Source of the DNA: CAG-390 sp964579135
Lineage (GTDB): Bacteria > Bacillota > Clostridia > Oscillospirales > CAG-272
NCBI GenBank assembly: GCA_964579135.1
Contig: CAZOFD010000003.1
Coordinates: 18,567 to 82,566, forward strand
Direction of reading: 5' to 3'
DNA: 64,000 bases
Position numbers and translations under genes: made by a program. This document shows, piece by piece, positions 44,862 through 53,323 of this stretch; the first letter of the stretch is position 1, and each line of letters opens with the position of its first letter. The notes beneath the pieces were generated by a model that was not told the origin of the DNA, searched no databases, and saw only the letters and a program-made list of their open reading frames with translations.

Positions 44862-45785
44862 ATGAGCTTGAATATCGACTATCCAAATCCCGTGCTCTCT
44901 ATCGATGGCGACGATTATAACGAAGATTGTACGTTTGACGTTTCGTTCAAGGAAGAAGAAATTATTGTCAATGACGATAACATTATCATCCCCGCTGTTT
45001 GTGATCTTCAATGCAACGGATTATCAGATCTCATAAAGCAAGGAAAGGCTGCAATCGTGGTTTTAATAAGCAGTAGTGCATCCTTTTATAGACGAGCCTT
45101 TGAATTCGCTCCCGCAGAGTTAACTAAGGAAATTAAAATTCCGAAGTTTGACGTAAGAAAGAATATTGACTTTTGCGGATATATTCTTGCGAAGGAAGAT
45201 ATGCAATCTTTTCGTTGCGACGAAGATTTCAACGATCTGTATTTCAAAAATATGTCTTTTCCCGTAAGGAAAGCGGACGTATTAGCACAAGGACAGCTAA
45301 GAACGATTCCTATTGACGACTCCGAGCTTGAAAAACCGATTTCTTCTATCTTCAGTATCCAAAGGAATACGCATTCCGACGCGGAGATTGAATCCAATTT
45401 CGACGTTGATGAAAAAATCGTTGTTTATCTGAGTGAGCGTTTGAATCAGCTTTACTATGATATTAAGGATTTCAATAACGGCGCGTTACATAGGTATCTC
45501 AACGGAATTATTGCATACCCCGTTTTGATCGAAGGTATAGCTAAAATGTGTGACCACTACCGCAACGGAAGCGAGTACTCCGAGAAAAGATGGTTTAAAA
45601 CTATCGATCATAAGCTTAAAGGTCTTGGCGTGAATTTGGAAGAAGAGCACGAAAATCATTCGTACACGGAATTGGCGGACAAGCTCTTAGGCGGTATTGC
45701 TTACGATGGTTTGTTAAGCGTTAAAAATACCATCGATGAAGAAACCAACAGCGGCGAGTACGTAAATACCGGAGGTGTTGACTAA
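44862..45785 (+). CDS. 307-aa protein of GHKL-Vsr operon, unknown
   Basis: A 307-aa protein with no family that I recognise. The first 100 residues look beta-rich (an N-terminal ALVI-type sandwich), the last 130 helical. GAGGT precedes the ATG, eight bases after the ATPase stop. Its TAA overlaps the next ATG (TAATG). The position between the ATPase and the DUF6339-like protein implies a core subunit of the system. Confidence 0.8.
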   Translation: MSLNIDYPNPVLSIDGDDYNEDCTFDVSFKEEEIIVNDDNIIIPAVCDLQCNGLSDLIKQGKAAIVVLISSSASFYRRAFEFAPAELTKEIKIPKFDVRKNIDFCGYILAKEDMQSFRCDEDFNDLYFKNMSFPVRKADVLAQGQLRTIPIDDSELEKPISSIFSIQRNTHSDAEIESNFDVDEKIVVYLSERLNQLYYDIKDFNNGALHRYLNGIIAYPVLIEGIAKMCDHYRNGSEYSEKRWFKTIDHKLKGLGVNLEEEHENHSYTELADKLLGGIAYDGLLSVKNTIDEETNSGEYVNTGGVD

Positions 45786-46525
45786 TGTATTTGGGATTTT
45801 TCACGGAAGACGCGTACGATAGGCTATTAGACGAAGTCGAAGAAAATAAAGATAAATATCTTGAACCCGATAACTGGGTGTCTACTTATTTCGCAAAAGG
45901 TGTCGAATGGTGCGGTATTTCTTCACAGGAAGTAAATAAATTCGATCCTTGGCTTTCGGGATCAAAGGATAAAAGCGAGGACGACTGTATCAATGCTATA
46001 AGATTGCACGAAGCGTTCAAAATTACTCCACTCCAAGCAACTAACAAATATATGTGGGCATATATGTGTCACGTAGACGATGATTGCCGTAAATATATGC
46101 GCTATCGTTGGAGCGATAGTAAACCTGAACAGAGATATTTCGTTCCCAGTGAAGGAATGGGACTCTACTATTTTAACGGGTTATCAAGACTTTGGTGGTG
46201 GGCACACTTGACCTATGATCCTGATAGCAAAGACCATTATACCTTGACAAGAAACTTGTTTGAGAATCAGATGTTGGGTAAAGACATACTTGATACGCTA
46301 AACAGAACGAATTTCAAGAGAATGAAAGGAATCCTTTTGGCAATTCAAGACTTCAAAGGTATGGTGGGACCTACCGAAGGTATTACCGACTATTTCAGAG
46401 AATGCAAAAAAGAGCTAAATCATTATGCTGCAATAAGCATTTTTGATTATCTTGACTTTGAAGACATCAAGAGAATAACGCTTGAAACACTTATCAAAAT
46501 AAGAGATCAAGCAAAGAAAGAATGA
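45785..46525 (+). CDS. DUF6339-like protein of GHKL-Vsr operon
   Basis: A 246-aa helical protein rich in aromatic residues. The block MRYRWSD...RYFVPSEGMGLYYFNGLSRLWWWAHLTYD near residues 115-145 resembles the conserved centre of DUF6339 proteins, which occur in defence-type operons; the match is from memory. It starts inside the previous stop. No catalytic residues can be proposed. A GC-rich hairpin (46531-46556) separates it from vsr. Confidence 0.75.
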   Translation: MYLGFFTEDAYDRLLDEVEENKDKYLEPDNWVSTYFAKGVEWCGISSQEVNKFDPWLSGSKDKSEDDCINAIRLHEAFKITPLQATNKYMWAYMCHVDDDCRKYMRYRWSDSKPEQRYFVPSEGMGLYYFNGLSRLWWWAHLTYDPDSKDHYTLTRNLFENQMLGKDILDTLNRTNFKRMKGILLAIQDFKGMVGPTEGITDYFRECKKELNHYAAISIFDYLDFEDIKRITLETLIKIRDQAKKE

Positions 46526-46530
46526 TTTTG

Positions 46531-46556
46531 TCCCCCCTTTTTTCCATAAGGGGGGA
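46531..46556 (+). other. hairpin between DUF6339-like gene and vsr
   Basis: Arms TCCCCCCTT and AAGGGGGGA with an eight-base loop and no T run after it. It may lower vsr expression or protect the upstream message. Confidence 0.6.
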
Positions 46557-46583
46557 TACTCCTCAATTAAGGATAGTACAAAT

Positions 46584-46997
46584 ATGAGTGATATTTTTTG
46601 CAAAGAAAAACGTTCGTCTGTTATGAAAGCCGTAAAAAGTCGAAATACCAAAACGACGGAATTAAAAATGATAGAAATTTTCAAAGAGTTACACATTATA
46701 GGATGGCGAAGAACCTATCCGTTGATTGGGAAACCAGATTTTGTTTTTCCAAAAAAACGTATCGTCGTTTTTGTTGACGGTTGCTTTTGGCACGGACACG
46801 ATTGCCGAAACGTAACCCCGAGCGATAATGCGGATTTTTGGAATGCAAAGCGCGCCTATAATAAACAGCACGATGCCGTTGTGACCGAAACCTTGCAAAA
46901 TAAAAATTGGACGGTAATTCGCATTTGGGAATGCGAGTTAAAAAAGAAAAACCGAGATATGTTGATAGAGAAAATCAAGAATTTGTTGGAGAATTAA
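46584..46997 (+). CDS. vsr: very short patch repair endonuclease (Vsr)
   Basis: A 137-aa Vsr of normal length. The conserved blocks are DIFCKEKRSSVMKAVKSRNTKTTE, then GKPDFVFPKKRIVVFVDGCFWHGHDC with the catalytic Asp and the Zn-binding His/Cys, FWNAKRAYN, and WTVIRIWECEL. Vsr nicks T-G mismatches arising from deaminated 5-methylcytosine, protecting cells with C5 methylases. It is the last complete gene of the operon, supporting a link with the methylase at 41209. Confidence 0.95.
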   Translation: MSDIFCKEKRSSVMKAVKSRNTKTTELKMIEIFKELHIIGWRRTYPLIGKPDFVFPKKRIVVFVDGCFWHGHDCRNVTPSDNADFWNAKRAYNKQHDAVVTETLQNKNWTVIRIWECELKKKNRDMLIEKIKNLLEN

Positions 46998-47070
46998 GTG
47001 TATAAATTTCCCGACGAAGAAAAGGAAATGTCAATATGACAATAGCTGAAATTATATAAATCACTATCTC

Positions 47071-47436
47071 TTGTTAGAAAAAGATTTTCAGTTAACGACG
47101 GAATGTGTGACAATTTCGGAAGATAACTATAATACCTATTCTGTGTCTTATTTAAAACTCTTGTTCACAATCAGCAGTGAAATTGATGTGATGCTTGAGT
47201 TTTTAGCAAAGTTATACACTCCCACAACAAAAGAAACAGGTTTTGGTTATTCCAAGGTCCTTTTGAAAAACGAACCAGACATTAAAGCCTTAGAGATAAA
47301 ATTGAGGAACGAGGAACTCTTATATTTCCATTTAATACTCAATTTTGATATGACATACTTTCCCATTATTGGTATTGCCCATCAAATTGAGCTTTATACA
47401 ACCGAATATAAATCTTTTGAAAGCGCGTCAAGGTGA
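47071..47436 (+). pseudogene. unknown protein, probably truncated
   Basis: A 121-codon frame from a TTG, with LEKDFQLTTECVTISEDNYNTYSVSYLKLL at its start. The reading NYINHYLL continues upstream in frame without a start codon, while a plausible start MTIAE (47037) is one frame off, suggesting a small indel. The protein ends early after ESASR, shorter than I would expect for this type. It looks like a remnant. Function unknown. Confidence 0.5.
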
Positions 47437-48172
47437 GTTCTTGACATCTGATTTGTGTGCATAAGCTGCTTGTTTATACTTACAAATGAAAGCCGAAGCT
47501 ATCCGTCTAAGCAGTAAGTTGAGCTGATTTACTTCAATATAAGATTGGGCAGTTTGACTTATCCCTTATACAAATTGAATACGATTATAAGTACTGCGGG
47601 CAGCTGTGTAAGTTCCGTCTTTCTATACGCTTAGCACGAGCGTCACGAGGTCTTTAGACTCGTACTTTTTCTACATAAAGGGCACGGAGATCACATTTTT
47701 AAGCGAACAAGTGCTGTTTGCTTTTTGGTGCTTCTCTCCGTAACCTGTATGTAAAAGTACGGGCATTTTTTATTTTCTCTCCCGCGCGGAGCAATGTAAG
47801 CCGCGACTGAAAATGAAAACAATTTGTAAATTGCGGAAAAAAGCATTGGTTAAATCTCAAAAAAGTTTTCAATTAAGAGGTATGAGGTAAATAAAAATTT
47901 GGACTATGGATAGGGATGTAAAGACGAATACGATGTTTTTTCGGAAAGTAAGAACGGCAAGTCAGACGCGAGGGTTTATCTCTAAATTTATCACGGACTT
48001 TGTGCCCGTCGATTTTCTTGATAGGCACTGCATTTGTGGACGCAAAATGAGAAAGTTAGGGAGAAGCCCAGACACCGTATGAAAAAATCTGCAACAAAAT
48101 TTTGAAAAATTGAAGGCGAAAATCCAAAGGATGCAAACAGAATAAAAGGTAAAGACAACTACTGGAGAGAGC
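47437..48172. other. degenerate island DNA without intact genes
   Basis: About 740 AT-rich bases with stops in all frames. No protein remnant was identified here. It probably is decayed element DNA between the cargo and the mobilisation genes. Confidence 0.55.
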
Positions 48173-48480
48173 AAGCGTAAGCATCTCGTTAAGTTCTTTT
48201 TGAATTACGAAGAATATGAAAAGCTCTGTAAGGACGCGGCAGCAGTCAACAAGGATTTGAGCAATGACCATTTATTGGGTTGCTCTCGTTGGAAGTGAAG
48301 AAATTTACGTGCGAGCTTCGTCGATTGGGCGTGAGTATGAATCGGATCGCGGCGAAGGCGAACTCACTCAGCTATGTGGACTGGCTTGAATACCGACGCT
48401 GCGCCGGCAAGGTGATTAATGTGCTTGGAGCAATTCAATAAGAGTATGCGAAGAAAGTAGTGGAGGGGCAACAACTAAAA
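48173..48480 (+). pseudogene. MobC-like mobilisation protein remnant
   Basis: KFFLNYEEYEKLCKDAAAVNKDLS in one frame and SLEVKKFTCELRRLGVSMNRIA followed by AKANSLSYVDWLEY in another match the two conserved parts of MobC/relaxosome proteins (ribbon-helix-helix start, then 'ELxRxGxNxNQIAxxAN'). An internal stop and frame change separate them. Confidence 0.65.
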
Positions 48481-48488
48481 TTTAGGAT

Positions 48489-48866
48489 GTGAGATCCCAC
48501 GTCAGTAAGCTGCTCGCCTATATGGCGAACAAGAACAAAACCGTGATGGAAATTAAGAACAAAAAATTTGATGATGCGGAAAGACTTGCCGCCGAAATTC
48601 TCTGTTTTCCTTGCGATCATTTCGCAACGGAGGAAAAGAAATTTGTGTTGGGTATCAACTGCGCTCCGACAGTGCTAAAGAGATTATGTTATCGCTCTTG
48701 GAGGAAACGGACGAGGACGACATTCAGCCTACCACGGGTATCAATTCTTCAATCCCGGTGCGGTGATGCCAGATGTTGCTCACGCCATTGACGCTCAGCT
48801 TGCCAACGAGCTATGGGGCGAGGACCTTACCGTTGAGGTTGCAACCCGTATAGACCGTGGGAATGT
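48489..48866 (+). pseudogene. relaxase (MobA/VirD2-like) N-terminal remnant
   Basis: Fragments in shifting frames read FVLGINCAP, SAKEIMLSLL, then YHGYQFFNPGAVMPDVAHAI and QLANELWGEDLTVEVATRIDRG. These are the conserved early parts of relaxases ('GINC...YHGYQSFKPGEVTPEEAH...LWGD...VVATHID'). The sequence breaks just where the metal-binding HxH motif should come, at the junction with the recombinase fragment. Confidence 0.75.
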
Positions 48867-48884
48867 TAATTCGATCTTTGAGTG

Positions 48885-49110
48885 TTATTTGAAACAATCC
48901 GCAAGTTTACCGACATCAAGGCGCTTACACCTGCACTTATCAACAGACTTATTCAGCGCATTGAGGTTCACAAGAGCGAGAAAGTCGATGGAAGAAAGCG
49001 CGTAAAGCTTGACGTTTACTTTACGGCAGCAGGTCTGATCGACATTACCGATGAGAATGAACTCCGTGAAATGATGGAAGAAATTCGCAAATCCTGCGTA
49101 AGGACTAAAA
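48885..49110 (+). pseudogene. large serine recombinase, C-terminal remnant
   Basis: FETIRKFTDIKALTPALINRLI, then QRIEVHKSEKVDGRKRVKLDVY and FTAAGLID, is the C-terminal part of TnpX-type large serine recombinases. The catalytic N-terminal domain is absent, deleted at the relaxase junction near 48870. It lies directly beside attR, as integrases normally do, and was probably the enzyme that inserted this island. Confidence 0.8.
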
Positions 49111-49156
49111 AAGCAAGAATACGGCATACCTCTTTCGAGATATACCGTATTCTTGC
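49107..49156 (-). terminator. element-borne terminator reading against attR
   Basis: A 16-bp stem with one mismatch (49113-49128 / 49141-49156). On the minus strand it ends in TTTTTT (49112-49107). It could end rnpB transcripts that now run into the element. Confidence 0.75.
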
Positions 49157-49175
49157 CAAACTATTCTTTAGGGTA

Positions 49176-49198
49176 CGAGCAAAATGCTCGACGCTTTT
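49176..49198 (+). mobile_element. attR-like right end of island
   Basis: The direct repeat CGAGCAAAATGCTC (49176-49189) is followed by the right half of the chromosomal terminator; the arm GCTCGACGCTTTT spans 49186-49198 and continues with two more T. It lies about 60 bases from the rnpB 3' end. Confidence 0.85.
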
Positions 49199-49256
49199 TT
49201 GCGCCATTGAAAGGGACGGTGCGATAAACACCCGCCCCGAAATCGCAGAACGTAGA

Positions 49257-49612
49257 AAGCAACTCTGCCTGTAAGCCGGGTTCTGTCGTGGACGACCATC
49301 TATCTTTGCACCGCATCGCTGCGGTGCTCCGGGGCAAGCCCCGTGCCACCCGAGGATATGTGTCGGGCAAACGATCCCCATACGGTGTTGCTTCGGATAG
49401 AGTTTACAGCGGACATATGTTACCATATGAACTTGTGCGCTCTTACCGCACATTTCCACCCTTGCCCGCATAAGCGGGCGGTCTGTTTCTGTTGCACTTT
49501 TCCGGCAGTCGCCTGCGGCTGACGTTATCAGCTATCCTGCCCTGTGAAGCCCGGACTTTCCTCACGATAATACCTTTCGGCGCAATATCGCGCGGCCGTC
49601 CGGCAGAGTTGC
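49257..49612 (-). ncRNA. rnpB: RNase P RNA
   Basis: About 356 nt on the minus strand. Hallmarks, read 5' to 3': GAGGAAAGTCCGGGCTTC near the 5' end, GGTAAGAGCGCAC in the middle, GGTAACA and TAAACTCTATCCGAAGCAA after it, and AGAACCCGGCTTACAGGCAG at the 3' end. P1 is formed by GCAACTCTGCC (49612-49602) pairing with GGCAGAGTTGC (49269-49259). The layout fits type A. It processes tRNA 5' ends with RnpA. Confidence 0.96.
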
Positions 49613-49618
49613 CGACTA

Positions 49619-49648
49619 ATTATAGCACAAAGGCGGGGTATGTGTCAA
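49619..49648 (-). promoter_or_regulatory. rnpB promoter
   Basis: Minus-strand TTGACA (49648-49643) and TATAAT (49624-49619), 18 bases apart, placing the start close to 49612, the first base of P1. Confidence 0.9.
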
Positions 49649-49687
49649 GTGCGCCTTGCCTTTTGCCGCCTAAAACGCCGCGGTTTA

Positions 49688-49716
49688 TTGACTTAAACGC
49701 GGATATGTGGTATCAT
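49688..49716 (+). promoter_or_regulatory. promoter of DinG-like helicase gene
   Basis: TTGACT (49688-49693), 17 bases, TATCAT (49711-49716). The two divergent promoters here (rnpB and helicase) are about 40 bases apart. Confidence 0.7.
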
Positions 49717-49773
49717 AAAACGGATAAGATATCGGGGGAAAGGGGTGCCGCGTCGCGCGCGGGAAAACGAAAA

Positions 49774-52098
49774 ATGAGATACAGTTTTGCTCGCGGCGGC
49801 GTGGAACTCGACGTCGACGAGTTCGTGTCGCTTGTTTGCGGCGAACGAGCACCTCTTGTCGACGGAGGCGGGGCCGAATTATGGCTTGAGGCGGAGACGG
49901 GGGAGACGCCGATCTTCGTCCGATGTGCGCCGAGAGAGGAAAAAGACGGTTTTTCGATAACGTATCTTGCCTCGTCGCGCTCGTCCGCGCGTGCGCTGCC
50001 GCACGACGTCGCGCTTCGCGCAAGCGTATGCGCACTGGCTTTGTGTTGCCGCGACGATGCGGAGTCGGTGCGGTTTTACGCTTCGGCGCAAGGGCGCGAC
50101 GGAGAGGTGCGCGAGCACAAGGTGCGAGTGATATACGCCCGCGACGCTATGACCGTCGTTGCCTCTGCGACCGGCGCTTTGCGCCGCCGTGCGGCAGAGG
50201 AGAAGCGGCGCGCCGTGGCGGCAAGCCGCGCGGATCGCGGCTTGCCGTTCCCTTATTCGTCGCTGAGAGAGGGGCAACGCGAGCTTATAGGCGCGGTCAA
50301 TTCCGTGTGTCGCCGAGGCGGCAGGCTTTTCGCCGAGGCGCCGACGGGGATAGGCAAAACCGCCTCTGTGCTGTACGGTGCGATACGCGCTATGCACCGC
50401 GGCGGATACGGCAAGATATTTTACCTTACGGCAAAAGCGAGCACGGGCAGAGAGGCTTTTGCCGCCGCGGCGAAGATATATTCCGCGGGAGCGGATCTGC
50501 GAACCGTTACGTTGACCGCAAAGGAGCACGTTTGCCCGCACCGTGTGATAGGCAAGCCGTACGCTTGCACCCCCGCCACGTGCGAACTTATGCGCGGATA
50601 TTCGCGCCGCGCTCCCACTGCCGTAAGCGAGCTTTTGGATACTTGGCACGGGTACAGCGTGTCCGCCGTTGCCTCGTGCGCCGCAAAGCACGGCGTTTGT
50701 CCTTACGAGCTGTCGCTCGATCTGTCGGAATATTGCGATATAGTGATATGCGACTATAATTACGCGTTTGATCCGTGCGTTAAACTGAAGCGGTACTTTT
50801 CGGGGGAGAAAAAGGCGACTTGCGTTTTTTTGATAGACGAAGCGCACAACCTCCCCGAGCGCGCACGGGAGATATACTCCGCGCGGATTTGTCGCGCGGA
50901 CGTTGCGGCAGCGCTTCGGGCGGTGCCGTTCGGCTCTACCGCCGACGCTCTGCGCGCTCTCGACGGCGCACTGGCGGATCTCGGTGAACTGTGTCGCGAG
51001 GAGACGCGCCTCGGCGACGACGGGATAGAGCGGGGATTTTATTATTCCGCTTCGCCTTTGTCGGAATTTAACGGATACGTCGAAGCTGCCGGTGCTGCCA
51101 TTGAAAAATTTTGCTATGCGCACAAGGGCGACGATGCGGCGGTGGTCGCCGGGGCGTTTTTGCGCCTTTGCGAAAAATGGAACGACGCTGCGGAGCATTA
51201 CGACGAGAAATACCGTACGTACGTGGAAACGCGCGGAGAGGAAACGGAGATAAAACTATTTTGCCTTGACCCCTCGCGGCGGCTTGACACCGCTATGCGT
51301 GCAGCGCACGCGTCGATCCTGTTTTCCGCCACGTTGTCGCCTGCGGACTATTTTGCCTCGGTGCTCGGCGGCGGATCGAAATTCGAAAAGATCGTGCTCC
51401 CCTCGCCTTTTCCGCCCGAGCGGCGCTTTGTCGCCACCGTCGGATGTATAAGCACAAGGTTTGAGGATCGCGACAAGAGCGCGCGTCGCGTAAGCACGGT
51501 TATTGCCGCGGTCGCGTCTGCGAAAAAAGGAAATTATATCGTGTATTTCCCGTCGTACGGATATTTGAACAAGGTTTTGCCCATCTTTGCGGCGAAATAC
51601 CCGTCGGTGCCGACCGCCGTGCAAAAACCGCATATGACCCGTGCGGAAAAAGAAGAGTTCTTGGCTTTTTTCAAAAACGACAATGGCAAGTTGCGCATAG
51701 GCTTTTGCGTGCTCGGCGGCAGTTTTTCCGAGGGGGTGGATCTGCCGGGCAGCAGACTGATAGGCACCGTGATCGTCGGCGTCGGGTTGCCGGGGCTTTC
51801 AGCCGAAAAAAATATGATACGCGAATATTTCGACGCGGACGGAGAATGCGGTTACGATTACGCATATACTTATCCGGGGCTCAACAACGTTATGCAGGCA
51901 GCGGGCAGGGTCATAAGGAAAATCGATGACCGCGGAGTGATCGTTTTGGTCGACGACAGATATACGGACGAGAAATACGCGCGCGTTTTGCCCGAGCACT
52001 TTAAAGGTGCACTCGACGTGCGCGAGATAGGCGCCTTGCCCGCGCTCCTTGCGGATTTTTGGCGCGAGAGCGACGACTCGGCGAAAAGCGCGGAGTGA
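49774..52098 (+). CDS. DinG/XPD-type Fe-S helicase
   Basis: A 774-aa superfamily 2 helicase. Walker A is APTGIGKTA near residue 192 and the DEAH box is LIDEAHNL near 352. Between them lie Cys residues in EHVC, YACTPATC and GVCPYEL, the four ligands of an Fe-S cluster. Motifs in the second half include LFSATLSP, SFSEGVDLPG and QAAGRVIR. It unwinds DNA 5'-3' by family. The start at 49774 is the first plausible ATG after its promoter; longer in-frame extension overlaps rnpB and is rejected. Confidence 0.9.
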   Translation: MRYSFARGGVELDVDEFVSLVCGERAPLVDGGGAELWLEAETGETPIFVRCAPREEKDGFSITYLASSRSSARALPHDVALRASVCALALCCRDDAESVRFYASAQGRDGEVREHKVRVIYARDAMTVVASATGALRRRAAEEKRRAVAASRADRGLPFPYSSLREGQRELIGAVNSVCRRGGRLFAEAPTGIGKTASVLYGAIRAMHRGGYGKIFYLTAKASTGREAFAAAAKIYSAGADLRTVTLTAKEHVCPHRVIGKPYACTPATCELMRGYSRRAPTAVSELLDTWHGYSVSAVASCAAKHGVCPYELSLDLSEYCDIVICDYNYAFDPCVKLKRYFSGEKKATCVFLIDEAHNLPERAREIYSARICRADVAAALRAVPFGSTADALRALDGALADLGELCREETRLGDDGIERGFYYSASPLSEFNGYVEAAGAAIEKFCYAHKGDDAAVVAGAFLRLCEKWNDAAEHYDEKYRTYVETRGEETEIKLFCLDPSRRLDTAMRAAHASILFSATLSPADYFASVLGGGSKFEKIVLPSPFPPERRFVATVGCISTRFEDRDKSARRVSTVIAAVASAKKGNYIVYFPSYGYLNKVLPIFAAKYPSVPTAVQKPHMTRAEKEEFLAFFKNDNGKLRIGFCVLGGSFSEGVDLPGSRLIGTVIVGVGLPGLSAEKNMIREYFDADGECGYDYAYTYPGLNNVMQAAGRVIRKIDDRGVIVLVDDRYTDEKYARVLPEHFKGALDVREIGALPALLADFWRESDDSAKSAE

Positions 52099-52132
52099 TA
52101 TTAATAAAGACAATAAAAACGGACGGTGTAAA

Positions 52133-53104
52133 ATGATGAACAACGATACGAACGTAAACGGAAAAGCAAAAGCAAGGATATTGCGCGCGATGTCGCACGA
52201 CGGGTCCGCGCGGATACATATAATAGATTCGCGGGCGATAGTAAACGAGGCGGCGGCACGCCACGGAACGTCGCCTCTTGCGACGGCTGCTCTCGGCAGA
52301 CTTTTGAGCGCCGCATCTATGATAGGCGCGATGATGGGCGACGGAATGAAGTCCGTGACCCTGACGCTCGCGGGCGACGGCGAGCTCGGGCGGGTGATAG
52401 CCGTTGCCGACAGTTGCGGAAACGTGCGCGGCTGCGTGCAAAACGCGAGTGCCGACCTGCCGCTTCGCTCGGACGGCAAACTTAACGTCGGCGCCGGGGT
52501 CGGCGCGGGCGTGCTTACGGTCGTACGCGATAACGGAGAGGGCGAGTCGTACGGCGGCTCGGTCGAGCTCGTCAGCGGCGAGATCGCCGAGGATATCGCG
52601 GCATATTACGCCGAAAGCGAGCAAACGCCAACGCTTTGCGCGCTCGGGGTGCTTGTGGATACCGATCTTTCCTGCCGCGCGGCGGGCGGCGTTATGATAC
52701 AGCTTTTGCCTTTTTACGACGACGCCGTTGCCGAGCGACTTGAGCGAAACGCCGCCCATCTCTCAAACGTTTCGCGCCTGTTCGACTCCGGCAAGAGCCT
52801 TAAGGAGATCGCGGATATCGCGCTTGACGGCATCGAATACGACGTTTTCGACGAGCTCGAGGTCGAGTACAGGTGCACCTGCTCGCGCGAACGTATGCTG
52901 AGTGCCGTTGCTTCGCTCGGCGAAAACGAGGTAAAAACGTTGCTTGACGAGCAGGAAAAAGAGGGTAAAGCGCGCGAACTCGAGGTGTGTTGCAGATTTT
53001 GCGGCTCAAAATACGTTTTCGAAGAAAAAGAATTGCTGAGTGCGGCGCAAAAGCACGAAAAAACCGTTGCCGAAAAAGGGAGCGAGCGCGAAAATGGCGA
53101 ATAA
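52133..53104 (+). CDS. hslO: redox-regulated chaperone Hsp33
   Basis: A 323-aa Hsp33. The C-terminal zinc switch is CTC...CRFC (CxC then CxxC), which releases zinc and unfolds on oxidation to activate the holdase. The N-terminal domain has RLLSAASMIGAMM and the Gly-rich GGVMIQLLP. The second ATG at 52136 is an equally possible start. The C-terminal tail after the switch is longer than usual and highly charged. Confidence 0.95.
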   Translation: MMNNDTNVNGKAKARILRAMSHDGSARIHIIDSRAIVNEAAARHGTSPLATAALGRLLSAASMIGAMMGDGMKSVTLTLAGDGELGRVIAVADSCGNVRGCVQNASADLPLRSDGKLNVGAGVGAGVLTVVRDNGEGESYGGSVELVSGEIAEDIAAYYAESEQTPTLCALGVLVDTDLSCRAAGGVMIQLLPFYDDAVAERLERNAAHLSNVSRLFDSGKSLKEIADIALDGIEYDVFDELEVEYRCTCSRERMLSAVASLGENEVKTLLDEQEKEGKARELEVCCRFCGSKYVFEEKELLSAAQKHEKTVAEKGSERENGE

Positions 53105-53285
53105 GGCTTGCGCCGCGTAAAATCAGCTTTTTGCACGCGCACGATCCACACGCGCACACACGCACGCATAACGCGCGGGTACTTCGGCGTTTTTGTTTCG
53201 CGTGACTTTGATTTTTTGGCTTTGAAACGCGCCGAACAAAGGCGGATACGAGACGAAAAACATATTTGAATAATTATCGGAAAGG

Positions 53286-53308
53286 GTCTCCCGCCTCGGG
53301 CGGGAGAC
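53286..53308 (+). other. hairpin just before flavin reductase ribosome site
   Basis: Perfect 10-bp arms GTCTCCCGCC and GGCGGGAGAC with a three-base loop. There is no T run, and AAGGGG with the ATG follows directly. It may influence translation or mRNA stability. Confidence 0.6.
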
Positions 53309-53323
53309 AAGGGGATCGAAAAG

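Larger units (their letters stand above)
38997..49189 (+). mobile_element. decayed serine-recombinase element carrying a methylase/GHKL/Vsr system
   Basis: About 10.2 kb, AT-richer than both flanks, bounded by the 14-bp repeat. Left end: TnpV and DUF6809-like remnants. Middle: intact cargo from 39935 to 46997. Right end: broken MobC, relaxase and large serine recombinase genes next to attR. Gene types match Tn4451-like mobilisable elements of Clostridia. With its recombinase broken the element can no longer move on its own. Confidence 0.85.

Noticed and set aside
48882..49274. 130-codon frame as an intact recombinase-like gene
   Set aside because: It reads from a recombinase fragment through attR into rnpB, so only the first part is a real remnant.
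49492..49773. N-terminal extension of the DinG-like helicase
   Set aside because: It would run antisense through rnpB and the rnpB promoter and has no conserved content.
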